Below are positions 35,506 to 42,997 of a stretch of DNA of 64,000 bases, one piece after another. Made by a program: the position numbers and the translations under genes. The DNA lies in the NCBI GenBank assembly GCA_964460035.1, contig CAYWPG010000004.1, positions 62,001 through 126,000 on the forward strand. Direction: 5' to 3'. This DNA is from CAYWPG01 sp964460035. Lineage in GTDB: Bacteria; Pseudomonadota; Gammaproteobacteria; Nitrococcales; AK92. Positions within the stretch are counted from its first letter, which is position 1. Every line of letters starts with the position of its first letter. The notes beneath the pieces are model-generated. The model saw only the letters and a list, made by a program, of their open reading frames with translations, was not told the DNA's origin and did no database searches.

Positions 35506-36522
35506 ATGGCGATCAAAGTTGCAATCAACGGTTACGGGCGCATCGGCCGCAATATTCTGCGGGCCCTGTATGAGTCGGGTCGTACCGACGAGATCCAGAT
35601 CGTGGCGATCAACGACCTCGGCGACGCAGCGACCAACGCTCATCTGACCCGCTTCGATACCGCCCACGGACGGTTTCCCGGCGAGGTCGCTGTCGATGGC
35701 GATACGCTCGTGGTGAACGGCGATCGCATCCAGGTCGTCTCCGAGCGCAACCCGGCCAACCTGCCCTGGGGCGAGCTGGGCGTGGACGTGGTGCTTGAGT
35801 GCACGGGGCTGTTCACCAGCAAGGAGAAAGCCTCGGCGCACCTGCAGGCCGGCGCCAAGAAGGTGATTATTTCCGCCCCCGGCGGGAAGGACGTCGATGC
35901 CACCGTCGTCTACGGCGTCAACCATGACGTGCTTCGGGCCTCCCACACGGTGATCTCCAACGCTTCGTGCACCACCAACTGCCTGGCGCCGCTGGTCAAG
36001 CCACTGCACGAGGCGCTGGGCGTAGAGCAAGGCCTGATGACCACCATCCATGCCTACACTAACGATCAGGTGCTCACCGACGTCTACCACTCCGACCTGC
36101 GTCGCGCCCGCAGCGCCACCATGTCGCAGATTCCGACCAAGACGGGTGCCGCTGCCGCGGTGGGACTGGTGCTGCCGGAGCTCAACGGCAAGCTGGACGG
36201 TTTCGCGATGCGGGTGCCCACGATCAACGTCTCGGTGGTCGATCTGACCTTCACGGCCAAGCGCCCGACCAGCGTCGAGGAGGTCAACCGCATTCTCAAG
36301 GAAGCATCCGAAGGTGCTCTGAAGGGCATTCTGGCCTACAACGAAGAGCCGCTGGTCTCGGTAGACTTCAACCACAACCCGGCCTCATCCATCGTCGACA
36401 GCACGCTGACCAAGGTCATCGGCGACGGCACGTTGGTGAAGGTGTGTTCCTGGTACGACAACGAGTGGGGTTTCTCCAACCGCATGCTGGACACCACCGT
36501 TGCGCTGATGAACGCGAAGTAA
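35506..36522 (+). CDS. gapA: Glyceraldehyde-3-phosphate dehydrogenase
   Basis: 338 aa NAD(P)-binding enzyme. It has the N-terminal IAINGYGRIGRNILRA, the catalytic cysteine in SNASCTTNCLAPL (about residue 152), HAYTNDQ with the catalytic histidine and the C-terminal WYDNEWGFSNRM. Lengths and motifs are those of a phosphorylating GAPDH. The relative Epd (erythrose-4-phosphate dehydrogenase) is also found beside pgk in some bacteria and cannot be wholly excluded by eye. RBS GGAGAG precedes the ATG. Confidence 0.92.
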   Translation: MAIKVAINGYGRIGRNILRALYESGRTDEIQIVAINDLGDAATNAHLTRFDTAHGRFPGEVAVDGDTLVVNGDRIQVVSERNPANLPWGELGVDVVLECTGLFTSKEKASAHLQAGAKKVIISAPGGKDVDATVVYGVNHDVLRASHTVISNASCTTNCLAPLVKPLHEALGVEQGLMTTIHAYTNDQVLTDVYHSDLRRARSATMSQIPTKTGAAAAVGLVLPELNGKLDGFAMRVPTINVSVVDLTFTAKRPTSVEEVNRILKEASEGALKGILAYNEEPLVSVDFNHNPASSIVDSTLTKVIGDGTLVKVCSWYDNEWGFSNRMLDTTVALMNAK

Positions 36523-36653
36523 GCCTGGCTGGGGATGCATCGCCCTTGATGCGGCGGACTCGACAGCACGATCGCGGTGGGCGGCGCTACGGCGCCGCCG
36601 GCCGTTCGGCGCTCGTCGCGTCGGCGCCCTGGGGGAGAAAAAGTCGTTTTGAG

Positions 36654-36681
36654 AAGGCCCGGCGTTTGCCGGGCTCTTTCT
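36654..36681 (+). terminator. Intrinsic terminator between gapA and pgk
   Basis: Stem GCCCGGC-GTTT-GCCGGGC (36657-36674) followed by TCTTTCTGT. It lies 135 bases after the gapA stop and just before the pgk ribosome site. It may end or attenuate the tkt-gapA transcript ahead of pgk. Confidence 0.65.
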
Positions 36682-36700
36682 GTCCGGTAGGGAAACGATC

Positions 36701-37891
36701 ATGTCAGTAATCAAAATGACCGACCTGGACCTCAAGAATAAGCGAGTGCTCATTCGCGAGGATCTCAACGTGCCGATCAAGGATGGCCGGATCAGCGACG
36801 ATACGCGCATCCGCGCCAGTCTGCCGACCATCCGCCACGCGCTGGACGCGGGGGCGCGCGTCATGGTCATGAGCCACTTGGGCCGCCCGAAGGAAGGAGA
36901 ATTCGCCGCGGAGTTTTCGCTGCAACCGGTGGCCGATCATCTGAGTCAGGTACTGGGGCAGCCGGTGCGTCTGGAGCGGGATTGGCTGCACGGGGTGGAG
37001 CTCGAGCCGGGCGAGCTGGTGCTGTGCGAGAACGTGCGCTTCAACAAGGGCGAGAAGGCCGACGATGAGGAGCTGGCCCGCACGATGGCCGGGCTATGCG
37101 ATATCTATGTGATGGATGCGTTCGGCACCGCTCACCGCGCCCAGGCTTCCACTCATGGGGTCGCCCGCTATGCGCCGATCGCCTGCGCTGGTCCTCTGCT
37201 TGCCGCGGAGCTGGAGGCGCTGGGTAAAGCGCTGGAGGAGCCCGCGCGGCCTATGGTGGCCATTGTCGGCGGCTCCAAGGTTTCAACCAAGCTTACTGTG
37301 CTGGACTCGCTTTCGCAGCGGGTGGATCGGTTGATCGTGGGTGGCGGCATCGCCAACACTTTTATTGCCGCCGCCGGGTTTCCGGTTGGCAAATCGCTGT
37401 ACGAACCCGACTTGATCGACGAAGCCCGGCGCTTGATGGAAGCCGCGCGCGCCAAGGGGGGCGAGATTCCGGTGCCCACCGACGTGGTGTGCGCCAAGAC
37501 GTTTGCCGAGGACGCCCAGGCCGTTACCAAAGCGGTTGCCGAGGTGGCCGAGGACGATCTTATCTTGGATATCGGACCGGAAACGGCTGCCCGCTATGCC
37601 GAGATTCTCGGCCACGCCGGCACCATAGTCTGGAACGGCCCGGTGGGCGTGTTCGAGTTCGATCAGTTCGGCCGCGGCACGCAACGTGTGGCCGAGGCCG
37701 TGGCCGCGAGCAGCGCGTTCTCGATTGCCGGCGGGGGCGATACGCTGGCAGCCGTTGCCAAATACGGGGTAGGCGACCGCATCTCCTACATTTCCACGGG
37801 CGGCGGCGCGTTCCTGGAATTCCTCGAGGGCAAGACGCTGCCGGCGGTCGCGATGCTGCAGGAGCGTGCACGGCAGGCGAGCGGCGCATAA
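36701..37891 (+). CDS. pgk: Phosphoglycerate kinase
   Basis: 396 aa, normal length. It shows the N-terminal KRVLIREDLNVPIKDGRI, MSHLGRPKEGEF with the basic substrate-binding patch, FGTAHRAQAST, VGGSKVSTKL and the C-terminal nucleotide loop AGGGDTLAAV with ISTGGGAFLEFLEG. It transfers phosphate from 1,3-bisphosphoglycerate to ADP. I use the ATG at 36701, which has a GGGA site. The in-frame ATG at 36716 is an alternative. pyk follows after 67 bases. Confidence 0.97.
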   Translation: MSVIKMTDLDLKNKRVLIREDLNVPIKDGRISDDTRIRASLPTIRHALDAGARVMVMSHLGRPKEGEFAAEFSLQPVADHLSQVLGQPVRLERDWLHGVELEPGELVLCENVRFNKGEKADDEELARTMAGLCDIYVMDAFGTAHRAQASTHGVARYAPIACAGPLLAAELEALGKALEEPARPMVAIVGGSKVSTKLTVLDSLSQRVDRLIVGGGIANTFIAAAGFPVGKSLYEPDLIDEARRLMEAARAKGGEIPVPTDVVCAKTFAEDAQAVTKAVAEVAEDDLILDIGPETAARYAEILGHAGTIVWNGPVGVFEFDQFGRGTQRVAEAVAASSAFSIAGGGDTLAAVAKYGVGDRISYISTGGGAFLEFLEGKTLPAVAMLQERARQASGA

Positions 37892-37958
37892 TCGGCACGC
37901 GGGAGCGCGGCCTTGCCGGCCGGCGCCGTCGTGTACTGAAATGCTCAGGGAGACAAGG

Positions 37959-39389
37959 ATGCCCAGACGCACCAAGATCGTTGCAACGCTAGGACCGGCC
38001 ACCGCCGATCTGGCTGTGATGGAAGCCATGCTCAGGGCTGGGCTGGATGTTGTGCGGCTCAACCTATCGCATGGCGATCACGACAGTCATCGGCGGCAGC
38101 TGGAACTGGTCCAGGAGGCAGCGCAGCGTCAGCGCCGCACTGTCGGCATCATGCTCGACTTGCAAGGGCCGAAGATTCGAATAGAGCGATTTCGCAACGG
38201 TCCTGTGCAGCTGCGGCGAGGGGCATCGTTCGTACTGGATGCGGCGCTGGGCAGCGACGAAGGCGACGAGCAGCAGGTCGGCATTACCTACAAGGATCTG
38301 CCCAAGGACGTGCGGGCGGGCGATACCTTGTTGCTGGCCGATGGGCTTCTGCAGCTGCGGGTCGAGCAGGTGCAGGGGCCGAGAATCCATACCCGCGTGG
38401 AGGTGGGCGGCACGCTAGGAAACAGCAAGGGAATCAACCGCCTAGGCGGCGGTCTGTCGGTGGGTGCGCTGACCGACAAGGACCGGGAGGATATCCGTTT
38501 TGCCGCGGAAGTTGGCGCCGATTACCTGGCGGTGTCGTTTCCCCGCGACGCCGCCGATATAGAGGAAGCGCGGCGCCTGTTGCACGAGGCTGGCGGCCAA
38601 GGCGGCATCGTGGCCAAGATCGAGCGCCGGGAGGCGCTGGACAACCTGGACGCCATCATGCGCGCATCGGATGCGGTTATGATCGCACGCGGCGATCTTG
38701 CGGTGGAAATCGGCGATGCGCAGCTGGCGGGCGTGCAAAAGGACTTGCTGATGCGTGCCCGCAGCCGCGACTGCGTGGTGATTACCGCGACGCAGATGAT
38801 GCAGTCCATGGTGCACAGTCCTCAGCCGACGCGAGCCGAGGTTCTGGATGTCGCCAATGCGATTCTTGACGGCACGGATGCTGTGATGCTCTCGGAGGAG
38901 ACGGCGGCCGGCGAGTATCCGGTAACGGTGGTGGAGACCATGGCGCGCATCTGCGTTGGCACGGAGGCGTACCAGCGCTTCGCTCGTGGCCGCGAACAGG
39001 CGCGCGACTATAGCCATATCGACGAGGCGATCGCTAAAGCATCCATAGACACTGCCAACCGCCTCAAGGTCAAAGCGATCGCCGCCTTTACCGAGTCCGG
39101 GGCGACTACCATGTGGATGTCGCGCATTGGCACCGAGGTGCCAATCTACGCGTTCACCCGCCATCCGCAGACCCAGCGTCGGGTAAGCCTGTACCGCGGC
39201 GTCTATCCGCGCAGCTTCGATATCGTTCATGCCGAGCCGGGCGAGGTGAATCGCAGAGTGGTGGCGAGTCTGCAGGCCGAAGGGGTGGTGGAGGACGGCG
39301 ATCTGGTCATCATAGCCAAGGGCGATCTTGCCGGGCGGGTGGGTGGCACCAACACGATGAAGATCGTGCGCGTGGGGGAAGTACCGTAG
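37959..39389 (+). CDS. pyk: Pyruvate kinase
   Basis: 476 aa. The barrel starts at RRTKIVATLGPAT, with VRLNLSHGDH, the metal and substrate region MLDLQGPKIRI, IVAKIERREALDNLDAI, ARGDLAVEIG and the TATQMMQSM motif. The C-terminal domain ends normally. It converts phosphoenolpyruvate and ADP to pyruvate and ATP. The ATG at 37959 is preferred for its match to the family N-terminus. An ATG at 37941 adds six residues. It is the last gene of the glycolytic cluster and is convergent with purC. Confidence 0.95.
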   Translation: MPRRTKIVATLGPATADLAVMEAMLRAGLDVVRLNLSHGDHDSHRRQLELVQEAAQRQRRTVGIMLDLQGPKIRIERFRNGPVQLRRGASFVLDAALGSDEGDEQQVGITYKDLPKDVRAGDTLLLADGLLQLRVEQVQGPRIHTRVEVGGTLGNSKGINRLGGGLSVGALTDKDREDIRFAAEVGADYLAVSFPRDAADIEEARRLLHEAGGQGGIVAKIERREALDNLDAIMRASDAVMIARGDLAVEIGDAQLAGVQKDLLMRARSRDCVVITATQMMQSMVHSPQPTRAEVLDVANAILDGTDAVMLSEETAAGEYPVTVVETMARICVGTEAYQRFARGREQARDYSHIDEAIAKASIDTANRLKVKAIAAFTESGATTMWMSRIGTEVPIYAFTRHPQTQRRVSLYRGVYPRSFDIVHAEPGEVNRRVVASLQAEGVVEDGDLVIIAKGDLAGRVGGTNTMKIVRVGEVP

Positions 39390-39437
39390 CGCATCTCCCC
39401 AGCCGTCGGCACTCCCCGCTTGGCTAGCCGCTGCGCG

Positions 39438-40346
39438 CTATGGCAGGGCGCTGGATGCGCCGGTCAGGCGCTCCTGCGCCTCGCGATATTTCGCCGCCGT
39501 CTTCTCAAGAATTTCGGGCGGTAGCCGTGGGCCTGGCGCGCGCTTGTCCCAGTCCAGCGTTTCGAGATAGTCGCGCACGAACTGTTTGTCGAAGCTAGGT
39601 GGCGAGGTGCCGACGCTATATTGCTCTGCGGGCCAGAAACGCGACGAATCGGGCGTAAGCGCCTCGTCGATGAGCATCAGCTCGCCGTTGCGGTCCAGGC
39701 CGAACTCGAACTTGGTGTCGGCGATGATGATGCCGCGACTTGCGGCGTATTCCGCAGCTTGAGTGTACAGCTTTAACGTAACGTCCCTGATTTGCGTTGC
39801 CAGCTCCGTACCGATCAGGGTGCAGATGTGCTCGAAGCTGACATTCTCGTCGTGATCGCCGACCGCTGCCTTGGTCGAAGGGGTGAAGATAGGCTCGGGC
39901 AGCTGTGCTGCCAGCTGCAGTCCGGCAGGCAGCGGAATGCCGCACACGCTTCCGGTGCGCTGGTAATCCTTCCAGCCCGAGCCGATCAGGTACCCGCGCG
40001 CGATCGCTTCTACCGGCAACGCGCGGGCGCGGCGCGCGACTACGGCGCGGCCCTCGACTCGAGCCGCTTCATCAGGGTCGGGTATGACCTCGCGCAGAGG
40101 AACATCCAGTAGGTGATTGGGGATGATGTTCCTCAGCCGAGAAAACCAGAAATTGGAGACAGCGGTAAGTACTGCTCCCTTTCCGGGGATCGGATCGGGC
40201 AGAATAACGTCGAAGGCCGAGAGGCGATCAGTGGCGACGATCAGGAGGCGCTCGTCATCGATGGCATAAACATCGCGTACCTTGCCCCGATGAAGCAACG
40301 ACAGGCTCTTGAGTCCAGAATCGTGAAGCGCCGCGGGTGCTGCCAT
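39438..40346 (-). CDS. purC: SAICAR synthetase
   Basis: 302 aa, of the longer PurC type. It makes SAICAR from CAIR, aspartate and ATP in purine synthesis. It has HRGKVRDVYAIDDERLLIVATDRLSAFDVILPD-type N-terminal ATP binding, VEAIARGYLIGSGWKDYQ, DHDENVSFE and the C-terminal IADTKFEFG with LIDEALTPDSSRFW. It is convergent with pyk and divergent from the CsoR-family gene. The ATG at 40346 has about 47 bases to the CsoR-type operator. Confidence 0.95.
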   Translation of the reverse strand: MAAPAALHDSGLKSLSLLHRGKVRDVYAIDDERLLIVATDRLSAFDVILPDPIPGKGAVLTAVSNFWFSRLRNIIPNHLLDVPLREVIPDPDEAARVEGRAVVARRARALPVEAIARGYLIGSGWKDYQRTGSVCGIPLPAGLQLAAQLPEPIFTPSTKAAVGDHDENVSFEHICTLIGTELATQIRDVTLKLYTQAAEYAASRGIIIADTKFEFGLDRNGELMLIDEALTPDSSRFWPAEQYSVGTSPPSFDKQFVRDYLETLDWDKRAPGPRLPPEILEKTAAKYREAQERLTGASSALP

Positions 40347-40393
40347 GTGCCCAATCCTGTTCGATGAAAAAGGGACCGAGAAGGATACCTCTG

Positions 40394-40407
40394 TACCCTC
40401 AGGGGTA
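40394..40407. promoter_or_regulatory. CsoR-type operator upstream of the CsoR-family gene
   Basis: Palindrome TACCCT-CA-GGGGTA with one mismatch. It is followed 17 bases later by a -10-like TATATT (40425-40430), so it covers the -35 region of the repressor gene and suggests autoregulation. A near copy lies in front of the YeeE/YedE pair at 41820-41833. The C-tract/G-tract form is that known for CsoR/CstR-family repressors. Confidence 0.8.
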
Positions 40408-40456
40408 AAAGCTGCAACTGATCATATATTTTACAGCGTGCTATGGAGAGAATCTT

Positions 40457-40741
40457 ATGGCTGTAACATTACACCCGGGCGAGCTGCAGAGAAAGGCGTT
40501 GCTTGCCCGCCTGGCGCGAATCGAAGGACAGATTCGCGGCATCCGTCGAATGATTGAGGAGGACGCCGACTGCGAAGCGGTGGCGCAGCAGTTGGCGGCC
40601 TCGCGCAAGGCTCTGAACAAGGCATTCTTCGAAATGATGGCTTGCGCCATCGAGCATGAAGTTGCGCCCGACCAGGAAATGCCTAAGGCATCGCTGGATA
40701 AGCTCAACGAACTGACGCGGCTGCTCGCGAAATACGCGTAG
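40457..40741 (+). CDS. CsoR-family (DUF156) transcriptional repressor
   Basis: 94 aa all-helical DNA-binding repressor of the CsoR/RcnR/FrmR/CstR family: LLARLARIEGQIRGIRRMIE (helix 1), DADCEAVAQQLAASRKALNKAFFEMMACAIEHEV (helix 2), then a short helix. Potential sensing residues are Cys39, Cys63 and His67. The second cysteine is at +24 from the first, which differs from both the copper type (His at +25, Cys at +29) and the persulfide type CstR (Cys at +29). With a YeeE/YedE pair next door carrying the same operator, I infer control of a sulfur transporter, but the effector is unproven. An AGAGA ribosome site precedes the ATG. Confidence 0.88.
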   Translation: MAVTLHPGELQRKALLARLARIEGQIRGIRRMIEEDADCEAVAQQLAASRKALNKAFFEMMACAIEHEVAPDQEMPKASLDKLNELTRLLAKYA

Positions 40742-40747
40742 GCAGAT

Positions 40748-40792
40748 GGCGCACTAGCGCTGTCAGGCGGAGAAGCGCTGACGGAGTGCGCC
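40748..40792 (+). terminator. Hairpin after the CsoR-family gene
   Basis: Outer arms TGGCGCACT (from 40747) and AGTGCGCC(A) (40785-40793) enclose two AGCGCT palindromes. It starts 6 bases past the stop, with no T-tract. It partly competes with the larger hairpin that begins at 40792. Confidence 0.5.
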
Positions 40793-40854
40793 ACGGTGCT
40801 ACTTGCGCTATCTGGCTGCGGATCGGCACTAGCAGCCAGATAGCGCGCACCGTG
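40792..40854. terminator. 63-bp imperfect palindrome between convergent genes
   Basis: Outer arms CACGGTGC (40792-40799) and GCACCGTG (40847-40854), inner 15-bp perfect arms (40805-40819 and 40832-40846). It sits between the convergent CsoR-family gene and pmpB-like gene and could end transcripts from both sides. It has no T-tract, so a REP-like or small mobile palindrome is another option. Confidence 0.6.
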
Positions 40855-40884
40855 ACTAACACGGCCCGGGCTTGCCAGGCTTGC

Positions 40885-41337
40885 TTAGTCCGCTATAGCG
40901 GCGTCACATGCCGCCGAGGATCCACGCTCGAACAGCAGCTTGTGGATCAGGGCCCCGGTTACCATCGCTGCGACGAACGCCACCATAGGGGTCATTCCCG
41001 CCGCCAGCGCCGTGATCCCTGGGCCGGGACAAATGCCGGCCAGCCCCCAACCGACGCCGAATATCGCGGCTCCGCTCAGTAAGCGAACGTCCAGGTCTTG
41101 CCGGGTGGGCAAATAAAAGCGCGGCGCGAACCAAGGCTGTGGCCGGCGGCGCACGATGATATGAAACGCGGGCAGCGTCACCGCCAGCGCTCCGCCCATT
41201 ACGAATGCCAAGCTCGGGTCCCAGTTGCCGAACAGGTCAAGGAAACCGACCACCTTGGCGGGGTTTACCATCTGCGAGACGGCGAGGCCGATACCGAAGA
41301 GCAGGCCCGAGATCAATGCCAGGATTGCATTCGCCAT
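40885..41337 (-). CDS. YeeE/YedE family inner-membrane transport protein, second half-unit (PmpB-like)
   Basis: 150 aa with about four transmembrane helices. It has ISGLLFGIGLAVSQMVNPAKVVGFLDLFG at the N-terminus, MGGALAVTLPAFHI, then GAAIFGVGWGLAGICPGPGITALAAG with the conserved Cys of this family. YeeE/YedE proteins carry sulfur species such as thiosulfate across the inner membrane, and short paired half-units like this one are common in proteobacteria. It lies 3 bases after its partner and shares the operator-controlled promoter. The substrate here is inferred, not shown. Confidence 0.88.
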   Translation of the reverse strand: MANAILALISGLLFGIGLAVSQMVNPAKVVGFLDLFGNWDPSLAFVMGGALAVTLPAFHIIVRRRPQPWFAPRFYLPTRQDLDVRLLSGAAIFGVGWGLAGICPGPGITALAAGMTPMVAFVAAMVTGALIHKLLFERGSSAACDAAIAD

Positions 41338-41340
41338 GGT

Positions 41341-41766
41341 TTAGCCTCCGAGTACGTGCCGGGCGATGAAAACGGTAATCACCCCCGAGGCCATAAAGAC
41401 CAGCGTTGCTGCAATCGAGCGGGCCGAGAGTCGGCTGATGCCGCAGATACCGTGACCGCTGGTGCAGCCGCTGCCGAGCCGGGTGCCGAAGCCGACCAGC
41501 AGCCCGGCGATAATCATGACTGGGGTGCTCGCTTGGAAATCCAGCGGCAGCGGGCGGGCGCTGCCCAGTTGCCAGACGATACCGCCCAGCACCAGGCCCA
41601 GCACGAACAGGGCGCGCCAGGCCAGCTCGCCGGCGCGCGGCGTCAGAAGACCGCCCACGATGCCGCTGATGCCGGCAATGCGCCCGTTGGCGATTAACAG
41701 CAGTACGCTGGCGGCGCCGATCAGGATGCCGCCTATGAGGCCGCTGATTGGAGTGAAATTTTCCAT
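41341..41766 (-). CDS. YeeE/YedE family inner-membrane transport protein, first half-unit (PmpA-like)
   Basis: 141 aa with about four transmembrane helices. It shows PISGLIGGILIGAASVLLLIANGRIAGISGI, then GFGTRLGSGCTSGHGICGISRLSARS, where GCTSGHGICG is the conserved cysteine motif of the YeeE/YedE transport channel. It pairs with the downstream half-unit to form a full transporter. A CsoR-type operator (41820-41833) overlaps a TATACT -10 box 50 bases upstream. The GAGAGG ribosome site is well placed. Confidence 0.9.
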   Translation of the reverse strand: MENFTPISGLIGGILIGAASVLLLIANGRIAGISGIVGGLLTPRAGELAWRALFVLGLVLGGIVWQLGSARPLPLDFQASTPVMIIAGLLVGFGTRLGSGCTSGHGICGISRLSARSIAATLVFMASGVITVFIARHVLGG

Positions 41767-41819
41767 GTGCTACCTCTCGATCGGGTATGGTAGGAACACT
41801 TGCAACACTCAGTTTAGTA

Positions 41820-41833
41820 TACCCCTGGGGGTA
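41820..41833. promoter_or_regulatory. CsoR-type operator in front of the YeeE/YedE pair
   Basis: Perfect palindrome TACCCC-TG-GGGGTA. Read leftward it runs into a -10 box TATACT (41821-41816) of the transporter pair, so a bound repressor would block the promoter. It is the partner site of 40394-40407 upstream of the repressor gene. Confidence 0.85.
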
Positions 41834-42040
41834 ACGGTAGGGCCATCCCCGGATAACCGAGAGGCTGGTCATTAGGTGGGCGGCGCTATAGCAAATCGGC
41901 GCTATCGCGGCTCTTACGGACTGTTCGCTGCTTTGGCGCAGGCCTATTCTATGCAAGTCTGGACGTGCGCCATCGAACAGGCCGATGGTTATACGTAGGC
42001 TGGGTTCAGTCTTGCCCGAAATGCGGAGGCCACTCAATCA

Positions 42041-42637
42041 GTGCGTCAGGACACTCGACAACGCATACTTGCCACGGCTGAGGAACTGCTCCTTAGTCGG
42101 GGCTTTCAGGGTTTTAGCTATCACCATATCGCTGAACGCCTGGATATACGCACGGCCGCCGTGCACTATCATTTCCCCACCAAAGCTGACTTGGGGCTGG
42201 CGCTGTTGCAGCGATATCGCGAGCGCTTTCGCTGGTGGGCCTGGCAGCTGCGGGAGCAAAAAGTCTCTCCCGTTGGCTGCTTGGAGCACTTCATCACCTT
42301 GGAGCGGCGCCTGGTGGAAGCTAACCGTGTGTGTCCGCTGAGCGTGGTGTGCGTGGAGTTGCAGGGCGTGTCCGACGAGATGAGCGCTGCGGCTCAACGC
42401 CTGCTCGACGACGCTCTGCACTGGCTGGAGATCGTGCTGGAGAGTGGCCGCGAGGCGAACCTATTCCACTTCGATGGCAGTGCGGCGGCGCGCGCCTTGG
42501 TTGTATTGGTGACATTGCAGGGTGCGCTGCAGCTGGCGCGCTTGAACGGTATCGAAACCTTCGACGCGGTGAGAGCGCAGATCCGCCAGGATCTGGGCCT
42601 GCCCGCCATAGCCCCGACCGGGCGTGTGGCATCCTGA
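42041..42637 (+). CDS. TetR/AcrR family transcriptional regulator
   Basis: 198 aa. The N-terminal helix-turn-helix is RILATAEELLLSRGFQGFSYHHIAERLDIRTAAVHYHFPTKADL-type, a typical TetR DNA-binding domain, followed by an all-alpha ligand-binding domain ending near residue 185. The start codon is GTG with GGAGG 11 bases upstream. No target gene is evident: the left neighbour is the YeeE/YedE operon on the other strand and the right neighbour is djlA-like. The ligand is unknown. Confidence 0.85.
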   Translation: MRQDTRQRILATAEELLLSRGFQGFSYHHIAERLDIRTAAVHYHFPTKADLGLALLQRYRERFRWWAWQLREQKVSPVGCLEHFITLERRLVEANRVCPLSVVCVELQGVSDEMSAAAQRLLDDALHWLEIVLESGREANLFHFDGSAAARALVVLVTLQGALQLARLNGIETFDAVRAQIRQDLGLPAIAPTGRVAS

Positions 42638-42997
42638 GTCGTAGGGCACAATAGCGTCTCCGGCAAGCGCCGGGCCGGCTACGCGTTGTCGGATGTCTTG
42701 GGCTTTTTTACCGTGGCGCTGGCGCGAACCTGCTCTTACGGAGCCGGCCGCGCACGGTGCGCGAGATAGGCGGGGGATAAAGAACACGGTTAGTCCTGCC
42801 GTTATTAATGCACGTTGCCCAAGGCAGTGGAACTGCCGGCACCGTTTTCAGCAGCGGCTTACTGGTCAAACCCTGTTTTTAACGCGCCCGGAGTGTGGTT
42901 TCAGGGCGCGGATGAGCGCGCGTTTTCGACTATTTTCACGGCGAACCGAATAGGCGACGGACCGGTGAGAGCACCGACAGGCAGCTTTATCGTGTTT
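42638..42997. other. Region between tetR and djlA-like gene, no gene assigned
   Basis: 360 bases. An open frame in phase with djlA begins at 42815, but the part before about 42992 does not resemble the DjlA N-terminus. It contains a small GGCAGT-GGA-ACTGCC hairpin (42823-42837) and a longer GCGCCC/GGGCGC pair near 42883-42910. I recognise no known regulatory RNA. Confidence 0.4.
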
